Positions 1 to 6,440 of a stretch of 13,227 nucleotides of DNA are shown here, piece by piece. The position numbers and the translations under genes were made by a program. How positions within the stretch are numbered: the stretch's first letter is position 1; each line of letters begins with the position of its first letter. The stretch covers positions 1-13,227 of the forward strand of contig JAOPYU010000081.1 of the NCBI GenBank assembly GCA_025964455.1, read 5' to 3'. The notes beneath the pieces were generated by a model. The model made no database searches and was not told the origin of the DNA. It saw only the letters and a program-made list of their open reading frames with translations. The stretch comes from Thermoleophilia bacterium (GTDB lineage Bacteria > Actinomycetota > Thermoleophilia > Gaiellales > SKUG01).

Positions 1-2
1 TG

Positions 3-230
3 CCCCTGCGCGTGCACATGGGCTACGACGCCCACTCGCTCGTCATCGATGGACCGATGCACACGCACCTGGTGCGCATCGCCGGCAACGTGGCCCGAGC
101 GGTCCGCCTGCCCAACCGCCTCTGGGAGGTGGGGATCGAGTTCTGCGAGGACACCACGCGCTTCGACGAGCTGCAGCTCGTGCAGTTCTACGTCGACCAC
201 CTGCGCGAGCAGGAGACCTGGACGATCTGA
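3..230 (+). CDS. PilZ-like domain protein, C-terminal part only
   Basis: The frame is open from the window edge and ends at TGA 228-230, leaving about 75 residues of a C terminus. The visible part has the look of the second half of a PilZ beta-barrel: alternating hydrophobic strands, then LWEVGIEF, the position where PilZ domains usually carry a V/I-G-V/I-x-F strand, followed by a terminal helix (DELQLVQFYVDHLREQ). PilZ proteins bind cyclic di-GMP and tune motility, polysaccharide synthesis or flagellar rotation. The RxxxR and DxSxxG binding motifs would lie upstream of the window, so ligand binding cannot be judged. A second, intact PilZ gene lies at 5207-5638, beyond the recombinase/PLD segment, which supports a motility-related setting. 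The family call rests on pattern only. Confidence 0.55.
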   Translation, partial: PLRVHMGYDAHSLVIDGPMHTHLVRIAGNVARAVRLPNRLWEVGIEFCEDTTRFDELQLVQFYVDHLREQETWTI

Positions 231-250
231 ACAGACGAGCCGCTCCCGCC

Positions 251-369
251 GACTTGTCGCGCATGGGTGAGCGCACGACGCATCGAGATGGCGTCAGTGA
301 CGAGCTGGGTCTCTCGGCCTGACTTGTCGCGCGAGGGTGGGTCCACGGCTCGCTGAGATGGAATCAGTG
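251..369. repeat. Two degenerate 49-bp direct repeats with 70-bp period
   Basis: The copies are 251-299 and 321-369. Both start with the identical 12-mer GACTTGTCGCGC and share GAGATGG and TCAGTG at matching positions; I count 37 of 49 identical bases. The gap lies between the 3' ends of the PilZ-like gene and the convergent recombinase gene. An exact 11-mer GCATCGAGATG (280-290, inside copy 1) recurs at 424-434 in the 3' end of the recombinase gene. Possible roles are recombinase arm-binding sites, a transcriptional end structure or an extragenic repeat family; the sequence does not decide between them. The rest of 231-400 holds no gene that I can support. Confidence 0.6.
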
Positions 370-400
370 GCGGGGGGGCGACCCATCAGCCGCGATCACG

Positions 401-1390
401 TCAGCTGCGGCCGCGCAGCTCGTGCATCGAGATGAGTGCGAGGCGACGTGCTTCCTCGCGCGTGTGCGCGTACTTGTTCGTGGTCTCGACGCTCTCGTGG
501 CCCATGAGGTCGCGTGTCGGGATGAGCGCGTTGGGATCCGCCGCGAGCATGAGTGATCCGAAGGTGTGGCGCAGCACGTGGGGTGTCACGCGCAGCTCGA
601 GGATGCCCGCGCGTCGGGCGAGGCGCGGGATCCGCTGTTCGACGGCGTAGGGCGCGAGTCGCCGCGCGGGTTCGGTCGGCCGCCCGAACAGGTGGCGCGC
701 GCCGCGTGGCGGGGTGTACTCGCGCAGCACCTCGAGGATCTCCGGGGCGAGCGGTACGGCCCGCCGCTTGCGGCCCTTGCCGAGCACGTGCACCGTGTCG
801 CCGACGATGTCCTCGCGGTCGATGCCGCACAGCTCGCTCACGCGCAGGCCGGCGAGTCCCATGAACGCCACCAGCAGCCAGTCCTCGAGCTTGCGGTTGC
901 TCGTGCGCAGGTCCGCCGGCCCGTTGCCGCGCGGCCACCCGTCGCGCGCCGTGTCGAGCAGCAGCTCGAGCTGTCCGACGGTGAGCGACTTGAACTCGTC
1001 GTCCACGCTCGTCTCGCCACGCGGCTTGAGCACGTCGCGCATCGGGTTGGGCTCCAGGCGCAGCGACCGCTCCATCCACCGGTGGAACCCGCTGAGCACC
1101 GCGTAGGCGTGGGCGAGCGTCTGCGGCGACACGCCGATGCGGCGCCCGATCCGCCGCCGCCTCAGCGCCGCGAAGTACGACTGGATGGTCTCGGGATCCT
1201 GCAGCGCGGACGGGCGCGAGATCGCAGCCTCGTCATCCGGGTCACCGCCCGATGCCGAGACGACCCACCGCAGGTAGTCGTTGAGCCGCGTCGCGTACGA
1301 CTTGAGCGTGTGGGGCGAGTAGCCCGCACCCTCGACCGAGCCGACATAGCGCTCGATCGCTCGAGACAGGGAGATGTCGGCGTCGCGCAT
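401..1390 (-). CDS. Tyrosine recombinase/integrase, XerC/D-like
   Basis: A 329-residue site-specific recombinase that would cut and rejoin DNA through a 3'-phosphotyrosine. Residues ~7-110 form a SAM-like core-binding domain (YSPHTLKSYATRLNDYLRW). The catalytic domain follows with the full set in order: R183 in GLRVSEL, K205 in GKGRKRR, H271 and R274 in HVLRHTF, H298 in LMGHESVETT and the nucleophile Y307 in NKYAH, nine residues after H298 as usual. Its length is close to XerC/XerD (about 300), with an insertion around residues 45-60. ATG at 1390 is chosen because the N-terminal domain begins right after it and upstream codons read as non-conserved sequence; GGGAG lies close upstream, with short spacing. 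It is divergent from the PLD-like operon, sharing a 154-bp control region. It could be the mobilising enzyme of the 0.2-5 kb segment or a stand-alone Xer-like protein. Confidence 0.92.
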   Translation of the reverse strand: MRDADISLSRAIERYVGSVEGAGYSPHTLKSYATRLNDYLRWVVSASGGDPDDEAAISRPSALQDPETIQSYFAALRRRRIGRRIGVSPQTLAHAYAVLSGFHRWMERSLRLEPNPMRDVLKPRGETSVDDEFKSLTVGQLELLLDTARDGWPRGNGPADLRTSNRKLEDWLLVAFMGLAGLRVSELCGIDREDIVGDTVHVLGKGRKRRAVPLAPEILEVLREYTPPRGARHLFGRPTEPARRLAPYAVEQRIPRLARRAGILELRVTPHVLRHTFGSLMLAADPNALIPTRDLMGHESVETTNKYAHTREEARRLALISMHELRGRS

Positions 1391-1473
1391 GCTCCCGGAG
1401 TTCGTCGCGCGCCGCCGCGCTCCTGCCTCGCGGGGGCTCCGCGACCACCAGATCCACATCTGGCTGCAACATA

Positions 1474-1531
1474 CGAGCGCCGCACCCCGACATTCCGGTA
1501 TGTCGCCCTCTGGGGGGAGGTGCGGCGCTCG
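1474..1531. promoter_or_regulatory. Nested inverted repeat in divergent intergenic region
   Basis: CGAGCGCCGCACC at 1474-1486 is the exact reverse complement of 1519-1531 (13 bp, no mismatch). Inside lies a second dyad, CGACAT (1488-1493), six bases, ATGTCG (1500-1505). The right outer arm touches the GAGGGGGA ribosome-binding site (1531-1538) of the first PLD-like gene, so as RNA it would form a stable stem just ahead of the translation start. It could equally be an operator controlling both divergent genes, or a recombinase-binding site. No T-run follows, so it is not a standard terminator. I found no clear -35/-10 pair in 1391-1544. Confidence 0.7.
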
Positions 1532-1544
1532 AGGGGGAACACGC

Positions 1545-2543
1545 ATGTCAGATGCCATTGGACCGCGCCTGCGCGGTGCAGAGCTGGTGGTCGGGGGCGG
1601 TGAGTCACTGCGCCGCATGTCCGAGATCGCCGAATCGGCGACGGAGCGGCTCGACGTCGACCTCTTCACCGGCACGCATCACAAGACGCTCAAGCGCCTC
1701 GCCCAGGCCGGCAGCACCGTGGATTCCCTGTTCCTCGCCGATCCAGAGGTCTCCAAGCGCGTTCGTGGCGTGGTCGCCGACGCGGGCAACCGCATCGTCG
1801 ACGTCGGCGCCGAGCCCCGCAAGAACCACGCCAAGTCGATCGTCGCCGATGGCGATCGAGCGCTCGTCACCACGGCCGCCGTCGCCGCCGAGACCAGGAC
1901 GAAGCTGCGCTTCGATGTCGGCGCCGCCTTCTCGGGCGATGCTGCAGACGCGCTCGCCGACCTGACCCGTACGAGCGCGACCGGCGACTCCGCAGCCATC
2001 CGCGCCGCATCCGACCGCGCCCGAGCCTTCGGCATCGTCAACAACGATCCCGCGCATGGCGTCTGGAACCTCTCCGACGAAGTCCGGGGCCTCGTCACGG
2101 GCGCCGAGCATCGCCTCATCGTCGCGACCAAGCGACTCGAGGAGCCGGAGATCCGCCAGCTGATCAAGGACGCCAAGCATCGCGGCGTCGCCGTGACCGT
2201 GGCCAAGCAGGTCGGCAAGGGGGTCCCGCTGCACGCGAACATCGTCATCGCCGACGATGCGGCCTACATCGGATCCGGCCACCTGTCGCGACGCGTCATG
2301 ACCGGAGGAGGGGCGAACGGTCGCCTCTCCCGCGAGCTCGGCGTGATCCTGGAAGAGCCCAAGGTCGTCGGCCAGCTGGCCCAGGCGCTCGCGGACGGGA
2401 AGTTCATCAAGCAGAAGGCCGTCGGGGCCGGGATGCGCCTCGCCGCTGGTGCAGGCCGACTCGGCATCCTCGGAAGCGCGACGGGCGGAGTGCTCGCTGC
2501 GGGACTCGCCACCACCATGATCATGCACGGAGCAGTCGAATGA
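1545..2543 (+). CDS. PLD-fold protein 1, degenerate second HKD motif, C-terminal membrane segment
   Basis: A 332-residue protein of the phospholipase D superfamily, whose members cleave or transfer phosphodiesters in lipids or nucleic acids using paired HxKx4D motifs. Motif 1 is canonical at H95-K97-D102 (NHAKSIVADGDRALVTT). Motif 2 is H230-x-N232-x4-D237 (LHANIVIADDAAYIGSGHL): histidine, aspartate and the following GS are kept but lysine is asparagine. Residues ~305-328 (LGILGSATGGVLAAGLATT) are hydrophobic and look like a tail anchor or single membrane helix; no N-terminal signal peptide is seen. ATG 1545 is chosen for GAGGGGGA six bases upstream and because similarity to the next gene starts near residue 10. 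Its stop overlaps the next start as ATGA. The fold is well supported; the substrate is unknown. Confidence 0.85.
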   Translation: MSDAIGPRLRGAELVVGGGESLRRMSEIAESATERLDVDLFTGTHHKTLKRLAQAGSTVDSLFLADPEVSKRVRGVVADAGNRIVDVGAEPRKNHAKSIVADGDRALVTTAAVAAETRTKLRFDVGAAFSGDAADALADLTRTSATGDSAAIRAASDRARAFGIVNNDPAHGVWNLSDEVRGLVTGAEHRLIVATKRLEEPEIRQLIKDAKHRGVAVTVAKQVGKGVPLHANIVIADDAAYIGSGHLSRRVMTGGGANGRLSRELGVILEEPKVVGQLAQALADGKFIKQKAVGAGMRLAAGAGRLGILGSATGGVLAAGLATTMIMHGAVE

Positions 2544-3622
2544 CCGACATCACGCCCACACCGCGACTGACCGGGGCACGCCTCGTCGTCGGCGGCACGC
2601 CGAACCTGCAGGCCATGGCCGACATCGCCGACACGGCGACCACGCAGCTCGACATGGACCTGTTCGCAGGATCGCACCCGCAGACGCTCGAGCGGCTCGC
2701 TGCCGATCGCCCCGGCGTGAACTCGCTCTTCCTCGCCGACCCCGAGGTCAGCCAGGCGATCCGCGGGACGGCTGGCAAGCACGGCGCGTCGATCGTCAAC
2801 GTCGGTGCCTTCCCCGCCAAGAACCACGCGAAGTCCGTGGTCGCCGATGGCGAGCGCGGGATCGTCACCACCGCCGCGCTCGCGCCGAAGACGCCCGAGC
2901 GCTGGGAGGTCGGCGCGACGTTCGAAGGTCGCTCCGCCGGCGCACTCTCCCGCCTCACCCGCGCGACCGCGAGCGGCGACACCGCGGCCATCCAGGTGGC
3001 GGCGGGCGAAGCCCAGGCAGCCGGCATCCTCGTCAACGATCCGCAGCACGGCGTCTGGCACCTGTCGGAAGAGCTGCGCGGCATGGTGCAGCGCGCCGAC
3101 CGACGCATCATCGTGGCCACCAAGCGGCTCGAGGAGCCGGGCATGCTCCAGTTGCTCACCGATGCCAAGGGCCGCGGCGTGGACGTGCAGATCACGCCGA
3201 AGAAGGCGGGCGGCATGCCGCTGCACGCCAACGTGCTCGTCGCCGACGACGTCGCGTACCTCGGCTCGGGCCACCTCACCAAGCGCGTGCTCACCGGCAA
3301 CGGCAGCAACGGACGCGTCTCCCGCGAACTCGGGCTCGTCCTCGACCAGCCCAAGCTGGTGGAGGAGCTCGTCGGGGCGCTCGACGCGCAGGGCTACCTC
3401 AAGAAGGCAACGTCGACCATCCCGACGCCGCCGACCCCGGTCGTCGCCGCGGCCGAAGGCGCAGCCGTCGCACGCTCGTTCCCCGTCGGCAGGATGGCCC
3501 TCATCGGCGGTGCGGCGCTCGCAGCAGCTGGTGGCATCGCATTCCTCGCCACGCGCGGTGGAGGCGACGATGCACCGAAGCCCACGACCGACTCCACCGA
3601 CAAGCCGGGAGCCAAGCGATGA
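2540..3622 (+). CDS. PLD-fold protein 2, degenerate second HKD motif, C-terminal membrane segment
   Basis: A 360-residue paralogue of the preceding gene, closely similar along most of its length (shared LVVGG, SLFLADPEVS, NHAKS, ATKRLEEP, GSGHL, SRELG). Motif 1 is H96-K98-D103 (NHAKSVVADGERGIVTT). Motif 2 again has asparagine for lysine: H229-x-N231-x4-D236 (LHANVLVADDVAYLGSGHL). A proline/alanine-rich linker (~291-315) leads to a hydrophobic helix at ~317-337 (RMALIGGAALAAAGGIAFLA) and a short charged tail rich in D, P, T and K. That layout suggests membrane anchoring with the catalytic domain N-terminal to the helix. It starts at the ATGA overlap with gene 1 and ends in an ATGA overlap with gene 3, so translation is probably coupled and the three products made in similar amounts. 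Function beyond the fold is not recognised. Confidence 0.85.
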   Translation: MTDITPTPRLTGARLVVGGTPNLQAMADIADTATTQLDMDLFAGSHPQTLERLAADRPGVNSLFLADPEVSQAIRGTAGKHGASIVNVGAFPAKNHAKSVVADGERGIVTTAALAPKTPERWEVGATFEGRSAGALSRLTRATASGDTAAIQVAAGEAQAAGILVNDPQHGVWHLSEELRGMVQRADRRIIVATKRLEEPGMLQLLTDAKGRGVDVQITPKKAGGMPLHANVLVADDVAYLGSGHLTKRVLTGNGSNGRVSRELGLVLDQPKLVEELVGALDAQGYLKKATSTIPTPPTPVVAAAEGAAVARSFPVGRMALIGGAALAAAGGIAFLATRGGGDDAPKPTTDSTDKPGAKR

Positions 3623-4857
3623 CCGTGCTCACCAGCATCCGAGGGCTGTTCCAGCGCGGCGCCGCCGCACCCGCCGCCGCCCATGTCGCCGAGATCGCCT
3701 CGCCGACCTTCGCCCAGGTCGGCTCCATCCGCCCGGAGGGGCTCAACATCGAGCTCACCAAGGGCGCGCTGGACGACGTCGCCTCGTTCGTCGGCAGTGC
3801 CAGGCATGAGCTGTCCGGGGAGCTGTTCCGGCTCAACGAGTACGGCGTGCAGCGCGCGATCAACGAATCGGCCGCCCGCGGCGTGAAGCAGCGGTGGCTC
3901 GTCGATCCGGAGGCCGTCGACGCGGTGCGCGGGGTGCTGCCGCACGGCGACGTGACCAGCGCCGGCTACGCCGCGATGCCCTTCAAGAACCACTCCAAGA
4001 CCTACATCGCCGACGGCGACCGCGCGCTCATGACCACCGGCGCCTTCGTTGGCAAGACCCGCGATCGCGTCGAGCTCGTCGCCACGTTCCAGGGCGACGC
4101 AGCCCGCGCGGCGAACGAGCTGATCCAGGCGGGCATGGAGGGATCGCCCGCCCGCCTGCGCAGCGCCGCCAACCGTGCCGCCCACTTCGGCATCGTCGTG
4201 AACGAGCCGCGTGCCGGCGTGCAGCACCTCACGGGCGCGGTCCACGACATGATCAAGTCGGCCAAGCACGACATCGTGATCTCGACCAAGATCTTCAACG
4301 ACCCGACCGTCCGCGCAGCAGTCAAGGCAGCGGAGGCGCGCGGCGTGCGCGTTCGGTTCACCGACATCCGAGCAAATGACATGCACGCCAACGTCCTCAT
4401 CGCAGACGACATGACCTACATGGGCACGGCGCACTTCTCGCCACGCGGCATGGGGGACATGCGGATGGCGTACCGCAAGTCGCGTGAGAGCGGCCTGGTG
4501 GTGCGCGACGCCGAGTACGCGACGAAGCTCCGCACGCACCTCGACGACCAGGGCATGCGCGTGTACCTGCCGAACGAGTTCGAGCGGACGCGCGCGGCCT
4601 ACGCCAAGATGGACGCGTACCACAAGGCCGTCGAGAACGGCGCCGTCGGTGAGGAGCTCGCGAAGGCGCGAGCCGGCTACGACGAGGGGCTCGCTGCGTG
4701 GCACGAAGTCAGCGGTGAGGTGCGCGAGCTGCGGGCGGCCGACGGGATCACGTTCACGCGGCCCGAGGGTGCGGTCGCCGCGCTCGACGGCGCAGCCGCG
4801 GTCACACTCGTGCCGTCGCCCGCGTTGTTCGCGCGCGGCAACGCCGGCAACCACTGA
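3619..4857 (+). CDS. PLD-fold protein 3, diverged, with helical C-terminal extension
   Basis: A 412-residue, more diverged third member of the operon. Motif 1 is H125-K127-D132 (NHSKTYIADGDRALMTT). Motif 2 is H256-x-N258-x4-D263 (MHANVLIADDMTYMGTAHF), with the same K-to-N change as its two neighbours and GT for GS. The N-terminal ~35 residues are alanine-rich and have no counterpart in the other two. No clear membrane helix is present; instead residues ~317-375 are charged and helical (FERTRAAYAKMDAYHKAVE, then ELAKARAGYDEGL), possibly a coiled or docking region, followed by a hydrophobic/alanine-rich end. Start ATG 3619 overlaps the previous stop as ATGA. It may be the soluble or partner subunit of a three-protein PLD complex; this is inference from gene order and shared motifs. 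Confidence 0.83.
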   Translation: MTVLTSIRGLFQRGAAAPAAAHVAEIASPTFAQVGSIRPEGLNIELTKGALDDVASFVGSARHELSGELFRLNEYGVQRAINESAARGVKQRWLVDPEAVDAVRGVLPHGDVTSAGYAAMPFKNHSKTYIADGDRALMTTGAFVGKTRDRVELVATFQGDAARAANELIQAGMEGSPARLRSAANRAAHFGIVVNEPRAGVQHLTGAVHDMIKSAKHDIVISTKIFNDPTVRAAVKAAEARGVRVRFTDIRANDMHANVLIADDMTYMGTAHFSPRGMGDMRMAYRKSRESGLVVRDAEYATKLRTHLDDQGMRVYLPNEFERTRAAYAKMDAYHKAVENGAVGEELAKARAGYDEGLAAWHEVSGEVRELRAADGITFTRPEGAVAALDGAAAVTLVPSPALFARGNAGNH

Positions 4858-5206
4858 GCCGTCGCCCAGCCCGGATTTCTCGCTCGACCCGCCTTCGGAG
4901 GCGAACGTCAGGCGTGTTGGATAATCACGGTTATCTCACACGTGGAGGGAGGAGAACCCGCATGGGTGCGTCATGTGCCCGCCCTCCGGCGTGTGGCGAG
5001 CGCACGATGTGCGCGCACCTCCGACGCGCCTCCGACGCGGCGCCAACGCTCGCGACGCCGCTGACATCGCGACGCGTGCACCGCGCCGTCACGGCACGCC
5101 GCACCGCTCATCGCCCGCCACTGCCGCTCGCATCCGGGCTCCCTCGTGAGTGCCTCCTGCGGATCGTGTCGTTTGGAGGTCGACACATTCCGGGAAGTGA
5201 CACTCA
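4858..5206. other. 349-bp gene-poor gap between PLD operon and PilZ gene
   Basis: No convincing gene. In order it holds a short hairpin without a T-run at 4890-4903 (CGCCT, TCGG, AGGCG), possibly a weak end signal for the PLD operon; the dif-like dyad at 4913-4942; a purine-rich Shine-Dalgarno GGAGGGAGGAG at 4944-4954, seven bases before ATG 4962; a hairpin at 5000-5014 (GCGCAC, GAT, GTGCGC); an exact 11-bp tandem repeat CCTCCGACGCG at 5018-5039; and an inverted repeat GTGTCG at 5166-5171 with CGACAC at 5181-5186, just ahead of the PilZ start. The frame from ATG 4962 runs on into the PilZ gene, but its arginine/serine/proline-heavy product does not look like a real protein. Confidence 0.6.
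4913..4942. other. dif-like / Xer-type recombination core site (candidate)
   Basis: An imperfect 30-bp dyad: CGTGT, two mismatched bases, GATAA, six-base centre TCACGG, TTATC, two mismatched bases, ACACG. The inner ATAA-N6-TTAT arrangement is that of bacterial dif sites, where XerC and XerD bind 11-bp half-sites around a 6-bp exchange region. GATAAT on the left and TTATNTCA on the right also fit the actinobacterial dif pattern as I recall it. It lies 56 bp past the last PLD-like gene, in a gap with no supported gene, and the window encodes a Xer-like recombinase. It could be the chromosomal dif, an element end formed by Xer recombination, or an operator that happens to resemble dif. Confidence 0.45.
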
Positions 5207-5638
5207 GTGCAGCTGGACGCCGACATGGACGAGCAGGAACGCGCGGATCTCGAGGACGCCGACAACGGCGACTCGTCGTCCGAGGACGAAGCCGGGCGTC
5301 AGCGACGCCAGAACGTCCGCGTGGACGTGCAGCTGCCGATCACGCTCACCTTCGCGGGTCGGACCGTCCCGGGCCGTACGCGTGACGTCTCCGCGACGGG
5401 CATCGGATTCTCGACGCGCCTGCCGATCGGCCTGGACCAGCGCGGCGACGTGATCGTCGAGTTCGACGGCTGGAAGTTCAACAAGCCGTTCGTGGTGCGC
5501 TTCGTGAAGGCGATCCTCGCCGGCTGGCAGGTCGGCGTGCAGTTCGACGAGCTCACCCAGGACGAGCGAGAGCGCCTCGTCAAGCAGGTGTTCGACGTCC
5601 AGCGCGCGCAACTGCAGGCGCAGCGCTCCTCGAGCTGA
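5207..5638 (+). CDS. PilZ domain protein with intact c-di-GMP motifs
   Basis: A 143-residue cytoplasmic protein. After an acidic, low-complexity N terminus (residues 1-30, rich in D, E and S) comes a PilZ domain at ~31-130 with both ligand motifs: RRQNVR at 33-38 (RRxxxR) and DVSATG at 60-65 (D/NxSxxG), followed by the usual barrel strands (VIVEFDGW, VVRFVKAI, WQVGVQF) and a terminal helix. It should bind cyclic di-GMP and probably acts on motility, given flagellar chaperone genes directly downstream on the opposite strand (three bases between the two stop codons). GTG 5207 has GGGAAG ten bases upstream; ATG 5225 is an equally possible start and would remove six residues without touching the domain. 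Confidence 0.88.
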   Translation: MQLDADMDEQERADLEDADNGDSSSEDEAGRQRRQNVRVDVQLPITLTFAGRTVPGRTRDVSATGIGFSTRLPIGLDQRGDVIVEFDGWKFNKPFVVRFVKAILAGWQVGVQFDELTQDERERLVKQVFDVQRAQLQAQRSSS

Positions 5639-5641
5639 CGC

Positions 5642-6004
5642 TCAGGCGCTGCCGTCGATGAATCGCGGCGAGGGCTGGTGGTTCTGTCCGAGCGGCGAGT
5701 AGGCGTTGCCTACCTTGCGCACCTGCGTGACGTTGCCGAGCTCGACGCCGGCGTGACGGTGCAGGTCGAGGGTCAGTCGCTCGTTCTCGGCGTGGACGTG
5801 GCGAAGCTGTGCGAGGTCGTTGACGTGTTCGGGCGTGAAGGCGGCGCCGCGCTCGATGAGCATCTGCAGGGATCCGAACGCCTCGTCGAACTCCTCTTGG
5901 GCGGGCAGTGCGCTCTCCCAGTCACCGGCGGCGAGCAGGTCGCGCACCTCCCCGGCAAGCAGCACGAGGCGGCGGAGCAGGAAGTCGAGCCGGGGCGCGC
6001 TCAC
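5642..6004 (-). CDS. FliT/FlgN-like flagellar chaperone (probable)
   Basis: A 120-residue, mostly helical protein. Its GTG start at 6004 overlaps the fliS stop (GTGA), indicating coupled translation. The order fliS followed by a small helical protein is the common place for fliT, whose product binds the filament cap FliD and regulates flagellar gene expression; FlgN, the chaperone for hook-filament junction proteins, is similar in size and shape. Heptad-like stretches such as RLDFLLRRLVLLAGEVRDLL and DLAQLRHVHAENERLTLDL fit such a coiled helical chaperone. The last ~25 residues (NAYSPLGQNHQPSPRFIDG) look unstructured. Sequence alone does not separate FliT from FlgN, and an unrelated helical protein is possible. 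Confidence 0.6.
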   Translation of the reverse strand: MSAPRLDFLLRRLVLLAGEVRDLLAAGDWESALPAQEEFDEAFGSLQMLIERGAAFTPEHVNDLAQLRHVHAENERLTLDLHRHAGVELGNVTQVRKVGNAYSPLGQNHQPSPRFIDGSA

Positions 6005-6381
6005 GCGGCTGCGGCACCGAGGTTCATGGCCTGGGCCCAGGCACCGCGCAGGTCGGCGATGAGCGCCATCGATTCGCGGACCTTGGCGGGCTGCGACTCG
6101 CGGAGTCCCTCGGACATGTGGCGGTTCACGAAGAGGTAGAGCGACCGCAGGTTCGTGGCGATCTCGCCGGCCTCCATGTCGAGCGTGATGTTCAGCTCGT
6201 TGACGATCGCCTGGGCGCGTCCGGTGGCGTAGCTCGCGTCGGCGAGGTCGCCGGAATCGAGCGAACGTGCTGCCCGGCGCATGAAGCGCAGGGCGCCGTC
6301 GTAGCACATGAGCGTGAGCTGCTCGGGCGACGCGGTCTCGATCGCGTTCGTCCTGTATGCGTCATGACCGATGGAAGCCAT
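6001..6381 (-). CDS. fliS: Flagellar export chaperone FliS
   Basis: A 126-residue protein with the FliS hallmarks: an early tyrosine/ASP segment (DAYRTNAIETASPEQLTLMC), then YDGALRFMRRA in helix 1, the central NELNITLD and EIATNLRSLYLFVNRHM. FliS binds the C terminus of newly made flagellin in the cytosol, stopping early polymerisation and delivering it to the flagellar type III export gate. Length is typical for the family. ATG 6381 is preceded by AGGAG and by a good sigma-28-type promoter, so expression with late (class III) flagellar genes is expected. No flagellin or fliD gene is in the window; they presumably lie elsewhere. It leads a two-gene unit with the FliT/FlgN-like gene. Confidence 0.93.
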   Translation of the reverse strand: MASIGHDAYRTNAIETASPEQLTLMCYDGALRFMRRAARSLDSGDLADASYATGRAQAIVNELNITLDMEAGEIATNLRSLYLFVNRHMSEGLRESQPAKVRESMALIADLRGAWAQAMNLGAAAA

Positions 6382-6412
6382 CTTCTCCTGCTCATCTCGT
6401 GCGACGTGGTGA

Positions 6413-6440
6413 GTATCGGCTCCCCTACGGGGGCCCTTGA
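6413..6440 (-). promoter_or_regulatory. Sigma-28 (FliA/SigD-type) promoter of fliS
   Basis: On the minus strand, TCAAG (6440-6436), a 15-base spacer and GCCGATAC (6420-6413) match the flagellar sigma-28 consensus (-35 TAAA/TCAAG-like, -10 GCCGATAA). Transcription would start near 6406, giving a leader of about 25 bases that carries the AGGAG of fliS. The promoter is embedded in an inverted repeat, ATCGGCTC at 6415-6422 with GAGCCGAT at 6439-6446, which could also serve as an end structure for the glycosyltransferase gene that stops at 6476. Confidence 0.75.

Noticed and set aside
566..1603. Plus-strand open frame of 345 codons across the recombinase gene
   Set aside because: The minus strand carries the full R-K-H-R-H-Y catalytic set; the plus frame has no recognisable feature.
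1391..1675. Upstream extension of the recombinase by 95 residues
   Set aside because: It would run through the divergent intergenic region and into the start of the first PLD-like gene, and the added residues are not like a recombinase N terminus.
3394..4854. Long minus-strand open frame opposite the third PLD-like gene
   Set aside because: Shadow of a coding strand with HKD motifs and ATGA coupling; no motif or ribosome-binding site on the minus strand.
4962..5453. 163-codon open frame following a strong ribosome-binding site
   Set aside because: The product is R/S/P/T-rich without domain character and overlaps the PilZ gene by about 250 bases in another frame; kept as a finding about the start signal only.
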